64,000 nucleotides of DNA from Henckelia pumila (GCF_033568475.1 NC_133123.1:175491685-175555684); one strand, 5' to 3'. Positions 22,734-34,620 are shown, numbered from the stretch's first letter. The notes: generated from the letters alone by a model not told the origin. Made by a program: numbers and translations.

Positions 22734-23396
22734 TTATTAAATCTAAATATTGTTCTTCTTCAAATCTATCAAATGAAGACTAATGAATTTATACATTATA
22801 TATTACTTGTGCTGATAACGTATTATGAATTTAATAGAAATAAAATACAAGATAAAAATAGATAAAAAGTGAGAGAAAGGAATGTTTTTCGATCAACTAA
22901 ACATTTTTATTTATAAAATAAGAAAAATATATAAATAAAAAATACAATAATTTATCAATCAAATCAAACACCTATTTTATTAAGAAAAAACTGACAAGTA
23001 CTTCCTAAAATCTCTCTCAAACACTATCTAGATATTTCTAATTTTTTGTAATACATTTTGGTTAATTAATTCAAATAAATAATAAATTTTTGTAAGTTAT
23101 AATAATCTTTACTTCTTTATAATACTTTTCTACTTTTTAAAAACTGTTTGGTTTGCAAATGATGACATAATTCTAATATTATATTTATACCCTCAAAAAT
23201 GTCTTTGTCTTTTCATTGTTGTTGGGTAAAATGAACAAAAACGATTCAACTCCACTATCTTCATCTTCCATAATCTTCTCCCACTATTTTTATTTTTTTA
23301 AATCAAATATTTAAAATAAAATAAATACATAAGATTTTTATATTATAGTACTTGGATACAAGTAGTTATTATAATAAAAAAAGTAAAAGAAAAGAC
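22734..23396. other. AT-rich intergenic DNA upstream of cytochrome c
   Basis: Low-complexity AT-rich sequence with no ORF, repeat unit or LTR end that I recognise. It is the distal promoter region of the cytochrome c gene and the place where the 3' LTR of the Tat element would be expected but is missing. Confidence 0.5.
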
Positions 23397-23408
23397 ATGA
23401 TGATGATG

Positions 23409-23469
<61 letters not shown>
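23397..23469. repeat. Compound ATG/AAT microsatellite
   Basis: Five ATG/ATGATG units are followed by about twenty AAT units, ending some 70 bp before the TATA box of the cytochrome c gene. ORFs running through it with poly-Leu or poly-Ile are translations of the repeat. Confidence 0.95.
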
Positions 23470-23470
<1 letters not shown>

Positions 23471-23537
23471 CCAACCGTGGATGCATCTAGCGAATCAAAA
23501 TCAGACAGGTGATAGGGGCGTCGCTGTAATTTAAAAT

Positions 23538-23545
23538 TATATAGC
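23538..23545 (+). promoter_or_regulatory. Probable TATA box of the cytochrome c gene
   Basis: TTATATAG lies 121 bp upstream of the start codon, in a position that allows a 5' UTR of roughly 90 bases. Confidence 0.5.
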
Positions 23546-23613
23546 ATAACGCGTGGCGCAGGCACCAAACCACGAGCACCAGAAACTTCCCTTCCCTTTC
23601 ATTCTGTCTGTAA

Positions 23614-23622
23614 AAACCCTAA
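23614..23622 (+). promoter_or_regulatory. Telo-box (AAACCCTAA) in the cytochrome c leader
   Basis: A perfect internal telomeric motif AAACCCTAA lies 44 bp before the ATG. Telo-boxes are common just downstream of the transcription start of plant genes active in growing cells, such as translation and respiration genes. Function here is inferred. Confidence 0.55.
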
Positions 23623-23665
23623 CCCCCAAATCTGCTTGATCTGTTATACAGGGAGGGAGAGAGAA

Positions 23666-26600
23666 ATGGCCTCCTTCAGTGAAGCACCGCCGGGCGATGC
23701 CAAATCCGGGGAGAAGATCTTCAGGACTAAGTGCGCTCAGTGCCACACCGTCGACAAAGGCGCCGGCCACAAGCAAGGTTATCCCCTGATCCGATGATTT
23801 TCTCCTTGTTGATATGTATGATTTTTGGTATTTGATAGATTTCATTTTAATATTTTAGTTAATCCGTGTGTTGTGTTAGCTTTTGAAAGCTCTCACGTTA
23901 CCCACTTAGATTCTTGATCGAATGCTTCACGCTTGATAACCATAAGCTTTTCCTCAGTTGTAACCAACCTATTTGGTTAGGCTACGATTCGCTATTTACG
24001 GAACTTTGATTAATATGTTCTGATTTATTTTATTCGTTAATTTTGTGGTAAGTCCATTGAATTTCTGTCTCATCCAGTTCGTTCCTCCATATCTATCTTG
24101 TGATGCCCCAGCATACCCAAATTCCAAATTGAAACGGGCTCCATCAGATACATGGTTCTACTGGTTGCTTCTTTCTACTATTAGATTAGATTATCTCTAC
24201 TGATTACTGTTTGTATTTTCTTTACTGGTCACTTTTCTTTTCTCTACCGGCTAAAGCACTTCTTCCACTAAATTTGATTCTTTCACTTCTTTTGGTTAAG
24301 TTAACCTCTCCCAGCTGTATACAAATTTTGAGCATGTTTGTTACCGATAGTTAGAGATGTGATTGAGTTGATCTTGCTTTGGCGGCTCATGCGTGAAGAT
24401 TAGTGGGGTTCAACTACGGTTTGGTTAAGTTTTATATGAAAATTCGGGCCAAGCCATATTTTATCTATTTACAAAATTTCAAACCCAACCATGAAATATT
24501 TATAATCAAACCTAATCAAACCATGAATTTTGGTTTGGTTTGGTTTGGTTTCTAATATTAGTTTTTAAGTTTTGAGTTTCATAATAATTTAGTGCATGAG
24601 ATGTTGTAATTTGAAAAAAGTAGCAATTGACACTGGATAAAAAGTTATGTAAAATTTTCTTTAATTGTCAATAGAATGGTTAAAAGTAAGTTATCATAAA
24701 ATAAAATACTTATGCAAGTTACATAATTTTGCAGCTTATAGGAATACCAAATTTTTTGCGGTTGTGGTTATTTTATTTGGTTTAAAGTCTGGAGTAAATA
24801 AATTCTAAATGTAATTATCTATTTACAAATCTCACTTATAATAGAACACAAATTAAAAATCAAATAAAATATTTCTATCAAGAAAAATCATACTAAATTA
24901 ACAACGTAATCGGTTTGGATTAGTTTGGTTTGCTTCATTTTAAGGTAAAACTCGAACCAAACCAATTTTTTTTGGTTTGGTGAATTTTGAAACCAATCCA
25001 ACCCGTGATTGACTGGAACCAATTCAAACCATGTGATTTTGTTTGATTTGGTTTGATTTGGTTTGACAGCTGGGTTCGGTTTGGTTTCTGAATGCCCCTA
25101 GTGAAGATGATATTTCCATGCCAAAGTTTGCATTAACAATTGGTGTATCTATTGTTGTTATAGAATCAGCTTTTTGCCTCGGGGTTAATGTTTTTCATTC
25201 TACTTCATGCTTGTAATTTTCTCTTGCATTTGCATTAATGGAATTATCGTGCCTCATATCCAGGTCCGAACTTGAATGGCCTTTTGGGAAGACAATCTGG
25301 TACCACACCTGGTTATTCTTATTCTACTGCCAACAAGAATATGGCTGTGCACTGGGAAGAGAATACCCTATACGATTACCTGCTTAATCCTAAGAAGGTA
25401 TTTACCATGCACTATTTGAGTTATGTGATTGGCAGATTTTAGATTGTTTGCTACAAAAAAATTTCTTCCAGTTTGTTGAGTCTTGCCTGCGTTTATTCGT
25501 TAGACAAAATGCTTTGCATTATTTTGTATTGCACATAACAGCATCTAGATTGTCAATGTATGTAACTGAAGAAGTGAAGATACATGCTTATAGAAATATT
25601 TGGGAGGGGAAGTGCTCCCCTTTTTGACTTGTTCCAGGGGATAAGAGCTTGAAGTTTGTCCTTTAGAGATAGATTTTGTCCATTTGGTTTGTTTGAGGTT
25701 TATTTGGAAAAAATAAAATGGTTTTTGATGGGTCTATGGGAGAATCACTGGTGGACGTTGGTTCTGAATTTATGATCATACCTTTTTTCTTTTAAATCTT
25801 TAATGATGAACGAAAAACAAGGGTTATTTTTTTATAACCTAATTACCTAACCATTTTTTTAAAAATATGGTTGACGGAGTCCTTTTCCCGAGGTTTGCCC
25901 AAAAACCAACCATAAACATACTGAGACTTGAAGTGACATTTTTATAATTAGTTCTTTATGTTTTGCTCTTAGAGGGTGCCTTTTGTGTAGGACTTTAATT
26001 TTTTTTCTTATTTTTACGAATGCATGTGAAGAATTCTGCTGAGAAATGGGCCTAGCAGTAGTTTGCTTATTTAAACTTTGTTGATTGTTGATTTTGAATT
26101 GGCAAGCGGCCAAAAAAAAAGATATATATCTTGGGTTGATGGTCTAGTCCTAGTGTCTCTGTTAATGATTTTAACAGCATCTATCAGCTTGCTGAAGAGC
26201 AGAGTAGGGTGATGTGTTTGTGCAAATCAGTTCTAGATTTTTATCTTTCTTCCTCTTGTCGTGTGTGTGGCAGGACTACAATCACTGTTGTTTGTTTAGG
26301 TGCATTTCAGTCTATCCGATGACTCTGCATTTATCTTCCAAGTGTCGTTGAATTTTGCAGCCCGAGAATCAGTTCTAGATTTGCATCTTACATGCTTTGC
26401 AAGTGTGGTAGTTAGTTGTTGATTACTGTTAATTATAGACCATGATTCACTGTGCATCCATCCAGACTTGTCTTTAGTTCTGGATTACTTGTGATCATTT
26501 GGGGTAAACGACCTTGTTTTCAATGAGCGTTATTGCTATGGTTCTCTGGGATATAAAGAATTATCATCTTCATGGCCCCCTTTTTGGCTGGTTCAATTTC

Positions 26601-26968
26601 TTGGATTAGGCTTTCTCTGCTTTTCTTTTTTTGTTGTTTTGGCATCCTCGTACTCTGCTAATGGACATGGTATTCGTTGCTAAGTGTCCCTTGCTAAACA
26701 ACCTTCTTACATTCAGACCAAACAATTAAATCTTCATTTATTTTATTTTATTTTTGTAACTCTCTTTTTATTCTTTTCTTTTTTTTGGGCATTGGTGGGA
26801 TATATTATGCCTTTTGGAAAGCAAACCTCATAGATTTTGATCAAACCTGAAAATGACTTCTTTGTGTTGATGCAGTACATACCTGGAACCAAGATGGTTT
26901 TCCCTGGACTTAAGAAACCTCAAGAGCGTGCGGATCTAATTGCATATCTTAAGGATGCAACTGCTTGA
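23666..26968 (+). CDS. CYTC: Cytochrome c (mitochondrial electron carrier), three coding exons
   Basis: Coding exons are 23666-23777, 25264-25397 and 26876-26968, joined across GT..AG introns of 1486 and 1478 bp, giving 112 residues, the usual plant length. Cytochrome c carries electrons from complex III to cytochrome oxidase in the mitochondrial intermembrane space. The heme-attachment motif CAQCH is at residues 23-27 (His27 is the proximal ligand), and the axial Met lies in GTKMVFPGL (Met89). The plant N-terminal extension [19 protein letters not shown] and the tail [19 protein letters not shown] are present. The start is the first ATG after the leader in good context (GAAATGGC). The first intron splits the Gly codon of HKQG/PNLNG. 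No damage is visible. A hAT MITE sits in intron 1. A weak AATAAG polyadenylation-like signal occurs at 27082. Confidence 0.97.
24401..25100. mobile_element. Non-autonomous hAT element (MITE) in intron 1 of cytochrome c
   Basis: The 700-bp insert is flanked by identical 8-bp duplications GTGAAGAT at 24393-24400 and 25101-25108. Its ends read TAGTGGGGTTCA and, in reverse complement, TAGGGGCATTCA: short imperfect terminal inverted repeats of hAT type. The inside is rich in GGTTTGGTTTGG / CCAAACCAAACC strings near both ends. It has no coding capacity and lies away from the splice sites. Confidence 0.85.
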
Positions 26969-28156
26969 AAATTCTTATCTCCTAGAGAGCATTATCACAT
27001 TTTTTGGCCGTTGGAGAAATTTGTTATTGATTTTAAATGGGGTTTTACCCCATGTAAAAGTACTTCGATGGTGATTTGTTGAATAAGAGCGTCATACTTT
27101 TTAAGCTGTATCATGTATCTGTCTGCATCAGTAGAGAATTGGTGTGCTTGTGATGACTCCAATTTTCGCCTCGGTATACTGAAGATTTCTCTAATTGAAA
27201 TGATCTCTGGTTTTCTTGTTTCTCTCTTGCGGTTATTCATTTCCGCGGTAGTGGTTATTATAACAATGTCGTCATGAGATTCGTAATTGTTCTTATACAG
27301 ACTTTTTAGTCTGTGTGAACAATGATTTTAGCAGCCTTTGAGCATTTCTTTAGTCTAGTCCCATTTTTGAGGGGTTTTAAATTTAAATTTTCGCTATTGG
27401 GATTAAAATAATTATGATGTGAGAATTGTTATGAAATATTTGTTTATTGGGAATTGGGATTAGTATAAAGTCAGTGAGAAATTAAAGCATGCAAGATAAA
27501 ATGTTAAGTAAGGGTACCTGCAACCATAAACTTTTACATCAACTTTAGCATGAGATCTACAGTGTCACATCATTGTCACTTCAATATTTTAATGAACATA
27601 ATTTTTACAACTTCTCTTCACAATTATAAACCCAAAAAATAACTTTTTCATGGGTCCCGCTAATCATTTAAATACACTTTCCATAATTTTTATTTATTAT
27701 CTATATTTAAATTTTATTTTAATATATAATAACAATTTTGGTTCTTGCAATTAAATACGATAAATATATAATTAATTAAGATTTTAGATTTCGAATTTTA
27801 ATTAAATAATCAGCAATTAAAATTTAATAACTATTAAAAAATTACATGTATACGTAATTTACATAAATCCATATTTAAATTTCGATGTTATTATATTTTA
27901 TTGGTCATTTATTAATAATAATATATTATATTACAATTAAAAAAGTGAAAAAATTAAGAAAAGATATAACTAAATTATTCATAATTAAAAACAAAGTTTG
28001 AATTTGGGAATCGCATCGGTACACAACATCTAAATATTAGCTTAAATTTTTTTAAAATCGATAAACATAAGCGTGCACAAGTAACAAAGAAGAGAAAAAT
28101 TAAAAAAAAACATTAACACGCATAACATAAAATTTTAATAATGTAGTTGTTCCTCA

Positions 28157-29466
28157 CTAATCGCATCCGTGGCGTGCCCAGATGTGTTCAACTAAGTCGG
28201 CTCGAAGTTGGTGATGTGCTTCTCTATCACGTAGCTCGCTATAATTATGGAGATACTCTCGAAATTCTTGGGTAGAGCTCATGACAATTCTTGCTGGAGG
28301 AGGAGAGTCTTCATCCGACCAGTTGACTGATTTATCCCCCTCGTCTTCAATAATCATGTTATGCAAAATAATACATGTGTACATGATATTCCTCAAATCA
28401 TTCTTGTAATAAGATCGTGCAGGACCTCTAACAATTGCCCATCGAGCTTGTAGTACTCCAAATGCCCGCTCGACGTCTTTTCTTGCAGACTCTTGTCTCT
28501 CCTTGAATTTCTTCCTCTTGGGATCCTCAGGGCATGGAAATCTCTTGACAAAAGCAGCCCATTCCGGGTAGATTCCATCAGTTAGATAATATCCTTTTGT
28601 ATAAGTAGTTTTGTTCACCGTGAAATGAACATTGGGAGCATTTCCTTGTAGAACGGCGTTAAATAACGATGATTCATTAAGAACATTTATATCATTACGT
28701 GATCCTGCAACGCCAAAAAAAGCATGTCATATCCATAAGTCTGTAGATGCGACTGCTTCAAAATTATCGTTGGGACGCCATAGTCACCTCTAGTATATTG
28801 TCTTTTCCAAGCTACGGGACAATTCCTCCTCCACTCCCAATGCATGCAATCAAGACTGCCCAACATACCAGGGAAGCCGTGCTTCTCGTCATGCATTAGC
28901 AGCAATCGTTGAGTGTCTGCATGATTGGGTCTTCTCAAATATCGTGCCCCAAACACATCGATCACGCATTGACAGAAGTTGATCAAGCAGTCCAATGCAG
29001 TTCTTTCACCCATCCGTACGTATTCATCGAGGGAGTCGGCTGGGGCTGCATATGCTAATTGACGAATAGCCGCTGTGCATTTTTGAAGGGGTGACAAACT
29101 TTGTCTTCCTGCAGCGTCTCTTCTCCATTGAAAGTACTCGGAATGATTTGTGAGAGCATCGACTATGCGAACAAATAACTCTCTACGCATTCGAAACCGC
29201 CTCCGGAATACTTCATCGTGGAATGTAGGATTTTCAGCGAAATAATCTTTGACAAGGCGAGAGTGCCCGTCTTCACGATCTCGATTCACATATCTCCTTG
29301 AATTTGTAGATCGTGCATTCCTTCGGGATGCTTGAAGTCTCTGCTCTTCCTCTTCAAGTAAGGTGATCATCATTCGATCTACATCATCTTCTGCATCTTC
29401 CCACATCTCATTTCGCCAAAACTCACGAATAAGACGTTCTGAGGCACGGCGTGGATCTTCAGACAT
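28157..29466 (-). pseudogene. PIF/Harbinger transposase (DDE_Tnp_4 type), one frameshift and one stop
   Basis: Start is ATG at 29466. The first frame runs to 28687 and carries the helix-rich N-terminal part and the first catalytic aspartate in MLGSLDCMHWEW (near residue 205). A single-base frameshift near 28753 and a TGA at 28727-28729 (normally Trp, in the WIWHAFF motif) interrupt it. The correct frame then gives FGVAGSRNDINVL (second Asp), YYLTDGIYPEWAAFVK and ERAFGVLQARWAIVRGP (catalytic Glu), ending at 28157. Total length of about 436 residues is normal. The enzyme would cut and paste the element at TWA targets. Confidence 0.9.
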
Positions 29467-30010
29467 ATCTATTACAAGTATTGAAAAACTGAAAAAAAAT
29501 TGAATGACATAAATTCAAGTTTCATACCATATTTATAGCGTAAAATGCAAGTTTCAATCAATATAATACTATTCGTTGCACGCAATTCTATGTACTACTA
29601 TCCGTTGCACGCAATTCAATATTGTACTATCTGTTGCACGCAATTCGATGTAATACTATCCGTTGCACACAATTCCATGTAATATTATCCGTTGCAAGTT
29701 TTTTTTATTATATCTGTTGCACGTAATTCAATGTAATTATATCCGTTGCACTGTATTGTTTTTTTAATCTAAGTAATATTTTGGGTTATTTTTTAAAATG
29801 TATACGTAACTGCATAATTTATGAATTTTACTATTACAATGAGTTAAGAATAAAACACATCATATATTACTAATTGATAACGAAGAACAATATAATTAAC
29901 CACATTCGTACACAATCGAAAAATACGAACATGGAATTAAAAAATATAAACATACACAAATAACAAACAAAAACATAAATTATAAATAAATAAACACAGA
30001 AACAAAACAT
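29467..30010 (-). promoter_or_regulatory. Promoter interval between transposase and ORF1, with 29-bp repeats
   Basis: This gap holds the upstream region of the transposase gene. It contains the seven-copy 29-bp array at 29573-29750, followed by AT-rich sequence to the end of ORF1. No other gene is visible. Confidence 0.5.
29573..29750. repeat. Seven-copy 29-bp array of TIR-like CCGTTGCA motifs
   Basis: YYGTTGCA occurs at 29573, 29602, 29631, 29660, 29689, 29714 and 29743: spacing is exactly 29 bp for five of six intervals and 25 bp once. Units read like TATCCGTTGCACGCAATTC. The core CCGTTGCAAG is the same as the inner part of the element's right terminal repeat (CCGTTGCAAGCACCC). The array is 107-284 bp upstream of the transposase ATG. 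Confidence 0.85.
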
Positions 30011-31293
30011 CTACTGAATACCACGTCTCTTTGCAACTAATTCAACCATTTTCATATGCCAATGAAGCTGGACATCAGTCATACCACTAGTATCCTTCGT
30101 AAGTATTTTATAATCTTCATGTTTCAATTGAACTGCTTTCTGATGCATCTCGGCGTCCCTTTGCATGTGCTCAGTTTCCTTGTTCTTTATCTCAGCCTTT
30201 TTATTATTTAGCTCGGCTTCCTTCAGCGTTAATTTTTCTCTCTGATATTCCTGCATTTGTTCCCATTTCAATGAAAAATCTCCATCATCTGTTACCTTGA
30301 CTTTGTTCTTTCTTTTGGCTCTCTGTTTTCCTATTGGGCGTGATCGAATTTCAAAAACGTCATCGATACCAGGAGTGGTTGAAGATGTATATTCCCCTGA
30401 TTCGGAGGTCCTCGACTTCTTGTTAGCGTGATATCCAATTGATTGGGGAGCCCATTTTTCACATTCCGTTACAATCTTCCACACGTGTTCGTATTTGAAT
30501 GTCTTATTCTTCTGTGAATTTTTCCACATATCATGTGCGCAGATAAAACATCAGCGTCACTTTGGCCACTAGCCCGATTATTGAGAAAATTATTGTACCA
30601 TCCCGAAAATTTATCAACATCAGACATAACACGATAGTAATGCGACTTTATCGCATTCCATTCTCTCATTGGTGTTCCCACAGGGCGATTATCATTATAA
30701 TATTTTGAAGTATTTTGCCAGATATGCTTACTTTTTTGTGCGTTGCCAACTTTTGGGTCATTAGTTGTAGTTCCCCAAGCTCTTGCAAGACATTTCTCTT
30801 CCTCAGTTGACCAAATCACCTTAACTCTATTACGAGGAACATTCTTCTCTATTTCACAAGCATCGTTGTCATCGAGATTAATATTTTCTATCCCAGGTTG
30901 CGTCGAATGTGGTGGAATTTGAGTATTGAACCTTGAAATTGGTGTTGTCGGCTTTCTATCGGATCCAGATCCTCCGAAAAAAATGTTTGAGATTCATTTG
31001 GTGTGATGATCCATGGTGGTGGATGAGATAATACGTGAGAATGGTGTGGCATCATATGAGGGCCAACTCTCGGAGAATAATAATCGGACGGGGACATTGT
31101 GTTAAAATACTGAGGATTTGGAACAATATTAGAACCGCTAGGGATATTTGGTGGAAAATAATTTCCGTATGGAAATTCAGAAGGACGAGGATTAAGATAA
31201 GAATGAGACTGCGAATTTTGAGAGCTTGAATTTCCGTTTGTATTTGGAGAACCCGATAAATTGTTGAATGAATCTCTAAATTGATCAGCCATT
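30011..31293 (-). pseudogene. Harbinger ORF1: Myb/SANT-like and NAM-associated-domain protein, frameshifted
   Basis: Start is at 31293 (MADQFRDSFNNLSG), followed by a Ser/Pro/Asn-rich N-terminus. After a frameshift near 30860 the frame gives the SANT-like trihelix WSTEEEKCLARAWG.. and EWNAIKSHYYRVMSDVDKF (30469-30819). After another near 30525 it gives FKYEHVWKIVTECEKW and a long charged coiled coil (WEQMQEYQREKLTLKEAEL..) ending HMKMVELVAKRRGIQ at 30011. In PIF/Harbinger transposons this partner binds subterminal DNA and recruits the transposase. Two frameshifts make it non-functional as read. Confidence 0.85.
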
Positions 31294-31837
31294 TTATTTG
31301 TAAAACAAAATGATTGTGATAAAATTCCGAAGAAAACAATGATATTTTGAAAATTCTGATGAACAAATAAATGATTTACGTTACAAATAAACATATTAAT
31401 GCATCTATTTATAGATGTATTTGGTGATTTATAATAATAATTTAATATTTATTCAATTAATATTTTGAAAATACAAATATTATCTTATCTCTGATATTTC
31501 CTTTTATCGCAAAAAATCTTATCTTCTCAATTCTCTGAATGAAATCTTATCTCTTTAGTACAGAGATTTGATTGTACACTGAATGAATTCTGATGTACAC
31601 AATAAATAATTATATATTTCATTATATAATTCCAAATTTTATTTATTAAAAACATATAATATTTATGTGTGGGACCCAACACCTAACTATCGTTTAAAAA
31701 ATACTTTTTTCCAATTTAATATTATTTTGTATATAATGGGTGGGTCCCACATTGCACAAAGTTTAAAAAAAAATAAAATAATGCCTGTAGTTGGCGTTCA
31801 TTTTCAGACGCCAACTATAGGTTCTGATTTTGTAATT

Positions 31838-31908
31838 GGTGCTTGCAACGGTAGAAATAACACAAAACTCAAGTCTTGGGTTTTGTGAACTTACCGTTGC
31901 AAGCACCC
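31838..31908. repeat. Terminal hairpin at the right end of the Harbinger element
   Basis: GGTGCTTGCAACGGTA (31838-31853) is the perfect reverse complement of the terminal TACCGTTGCAAGCACC (31892-31907). Between them a second inverted pair CACAAAAC/GTTTTGTG is nested. The last 70 bp therefore folds into one long hairpin, and the terminal repeat is present twice at this end. Confidence 0.85.
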
Positions 31909-32058
31909 TAATGAGAAACGGAGATGGGAAGAATAATCATACATACCAAAAAACGAGGTGAGAATTGCATATAAGTTCGACATTTGGGTTTAGGGGTACC
32001 AAGTGTTCATACTTACCTTAACATACTGGGTTGGATTTGCAAATCCATCAAGGTAGAG

Positions 32059-32690
32059 TGCAGAAAACGTGAGGGATGAAAAACTTGTCGTCTGAAGGGC
32101 TGGAGGCTGCCTTTATTTATAGGCACTCGGATGCCATATGGACAGTCACAGGCTGCTATCTGAAAGGCCAAAAGTCACGCCAGCTGAAGCACCAACAGTC
32201 TGATCTAAAAGGCCAAAAGCCAGACCAGCTGGAGTACCAGCAGTCTGATCAGTTGAAGCATGAACATGCAGGAAGGTGGAAGGTAAGATCCAGAAGGATC
32301 CATTCGAAATCACAGGAAATTTTTTTGAAAATTAATAAAATAAAATAGAAAAAGGTGGCCAACACTAGGTAGGCAATTTTTGTCTTGATCGGTCCGATAT
32401 TCGATGCACCCAAGTCGCACTCGTACACTTGCACACAAGTCAAGCCTTTTTCAGTAAAAATCGGGCCCCTGATTTGCACCCCCCTGCGCAGGCGCGCGAG
32501 AGAGAGCCTCTTGACCAATAATTCTTATACTTTCATAAAGTGTAACACAATATAAGCTCACCCATGCCATGTTTATTTTCCTATGTGGGACACTTAAATT
32601 CCACACTTAACCATTACTTAACAAGCCCATTTACTTGTCCACATTTTCATTCACATTAAAGCCCAATAACCTAAAGCCTAAAGTCCAACA
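32059..32690 (-). repeat. 3' LTR of copia element 1
   Basis: In element orientation it starts TGTTGGACTTTAGG directly after the polypurine tract TGTGGGAGAT (32691-32700) and ends GTTTTCTGCA. It contains a TATTTATAGG-type box near 32110 on the other strand. It is paired with 37561-38193. Confidence 0.85.
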
Positions 32691-33209
32691 ATCTCCCACA
32701 TGAATGAAAATTGAAAGGTAAAAGAAGAAAGTCGTGATAAAGTTCAACAGTTGAATCCTGCACAGGATAGGTAGGCTACCCTTTGAACTTTCCCTTGTAA
32801 AAGCATAATAATTCACAGGTTGACAGTAGACGCGATGCCTTTGAACTATACATCCGTTTGTGTAAATTAAGGTATACTTCACACAGGACTCTGCCTGATA
32901 TAATTCAGTTCTCATGATTCTGTTCATTTTGGCCATGAACACACACCTGGTTCTGTAAGAGGGTCTAGAATTGAGCCTTGCAATTACTTTGAAGCGGCCC
33001 CACTTCTCTCTCACATAGGTGATTCTATGTTGAATTTCATCAGAATCATTAAAAGTCATGTGTTTATCCTCAACATTCACTGTTTGCAATAGAAATAGAC
33101 GGGGATTACCCCCACAGTGATCTACCAAACCAGTTCGATTAGGTTGTCCCATTGAACCTAGTTCTTGGGATCTCCAGTGAGCGTAGGTTGGGTTTTCCTT
33201 CGCATCAAT
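32691..33209 (-). other. 3' untranslated spacer of copia element 1 with polypurine tract
   Basis: The interval between the end of pol and the 3' LTR. A minus-strand ORF at 32631-33152 reads through the LTR boundary and has no recognised domain. The part 32691-33079 is duplicated at 38194-38582. Confidence 0.6.
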
Positions 33210-34620
33210 TTATTCTATAGGCTTCAGTCTCATTCCTTTTGACGATTTGTCAACTAACTCTCTGTTTAACCCTTTGCTTAACGGATCTGCTATATTATCC
33301 TTTGAATTTACATAATCAATAGAGATAACTCCAGTTGAGAGTAGTTGTCTAATGGTATCGTGTCTACGACGTATATGTCTGGACTTAGAATTATACATAT
33401 GGCTCTGTGCCCTTCCAATTGCAGATTGGCTATCACAATATATGCAAATAGCCGGTACAGGTTTCACCCATCCTGGAACATCTTCTAACAATAGACGCAA
33501 TCATTCATCCTCTTCAGCACATTTGTCTAGTGCTATGAACTCAGATTTCATCGTAGATCTGGCTATTACAGTTTGTTTAGAAGATTTCCATGCAATTGCT
33601 GCACCTCCTAAAGTGAGTACAAATCCACTTGTAGATTTTGAGTCTTTCATATTAGATATCCACTTTGCATCACTGTATCCTTCAATAACAGCGGGATATC
33701 TGGTATAGTGCAGTCCATGATCACGAGTGTATCTTAAATACCTTAGCAATCTGATAATTGCTTTCCAGTGGTCAGCTCCTGGATTACTCGTGAATCTGCT
33801 CAATTTGCTTACTGCATAGGCTATGTCTGGTCGTGTACAACTCATTAAGTACGTCAGAATACCAATTACTCGAGAGTATTCTAATTGGGAGATACTCTCA
33901 CCCCGATTCTTCGATAGATATTGACTCATATCTATTGGGGTTCTAGCCAATGTAGAGTCATCCTTATTGAATTTCTCAAGTATTTTGTCCACATAATGTG
34001 ATTGACTTAGAACCATCCCTTTCTGATGTTATATGGATTTTAATTCCAAGGATGTCGTCGGCTAAGCCTAAATATTTCATGTTGAATTTGGAGTTCAACA
34101 ATTTCTTAGTGGATTTGATCATCTTATCTTTGCTTTCGATGATAAGTATGTCATCTATGTAAAGACATAAAATGACATAGCTACTTTCAGTGTTCTTTAT
34201 GTATACACATTTGTCACACTCATTGACTTTAAATCCACTTTCTAACATGAGTTTGTCAAATTTTTCGTGTCATTGTTTTGGTGCTTGTTTAGCCATATAG
34301 AGATTTCACCAATTTGCAAACCTTATTTTCTTGCCAGGTTCAGAAAATCCCTCAGGTTGCTCCATGTAAATTTCTTCTTCTAAATCTCCATTTAGAAAGA
34401 TAGTCTTTACATCCATTTGGTGTACTTCAAGATTCCGCAAGGTGGCAATAACAAGTATCACTTGGATTAAAGTTATTCTCGTTACTGGAGAATAAGTGTC
34501 AAAGTAATCAAACCCTTCACGTTGACGGTAACCCTTGATTACCAATCGGGCTTTATACTTATCTATTGTTCCATCTGATTTCATTTTCCGTTTAAAAATC
34601 CATTTATAACCTAGTGGTTT
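33210..34620 (-). pseudogene. Reverse transcriptase and RNase H, copia element 1
   Basis: In reading order: ARLVIKGYRQREGFDYFDTY, QMDVKTIFLNGDLEEEIYM, CLYIDDILII (the catalytic x-x-DD box), [44 protein letters not shown] and SRHIRRRHDTIRQLL. Stops and frame changes occur near 34306, 34248 and 33985, and TGA replaces Trp at 33501-33503 in an otherwise continuous frame. The end is KGMRLKPIE at 33210. Confidence 0.85.

Larger units (their letters stand above)
27512..31908 (-). mobile_element. PIF/Harbinger DNA transposon with both ORFs, slightly damaged
   Basis: The left end GGGTACCTGCAACCATAAAC and the reverse complement of the right end GGGTGCTTGCAACGGTAAG are imperfect terminal inverted repeats. 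TAA flanks both sides (27509-27511 and 31909-31911), the 3-bp duplication of this superfamily. Both characteristic ORFs are present on the minus strand: a Myb/SANT-like ORF1 upstream and a DDE transposase downstream. The element is 4397 bp long and begins about 540 bp after the cytochrome c stop codon. The few coding lesions suggest fairly recent loss of function. Confidence 0.9.

Noticed and set aside
23338-23568. ORFs rich in Leu or Ile on both strands
   Set aside because: They are translations of the AAT microsatellite, not genes.
29573-29750. Regularly spaced repeats as a possible CRISPR array
   Set aside because: Spacing units are not unique spacers, the genome is eukaryotic and the motif matches the transposon's own ends.
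32631-33152. 173-residue minus-strand ORF as a captured host gene
   Set aside because: It crosses the polypurine tract and LTR start, has a partly duplicated copy at 38194-38637, and shows no recognised domain; treated as element spacer.
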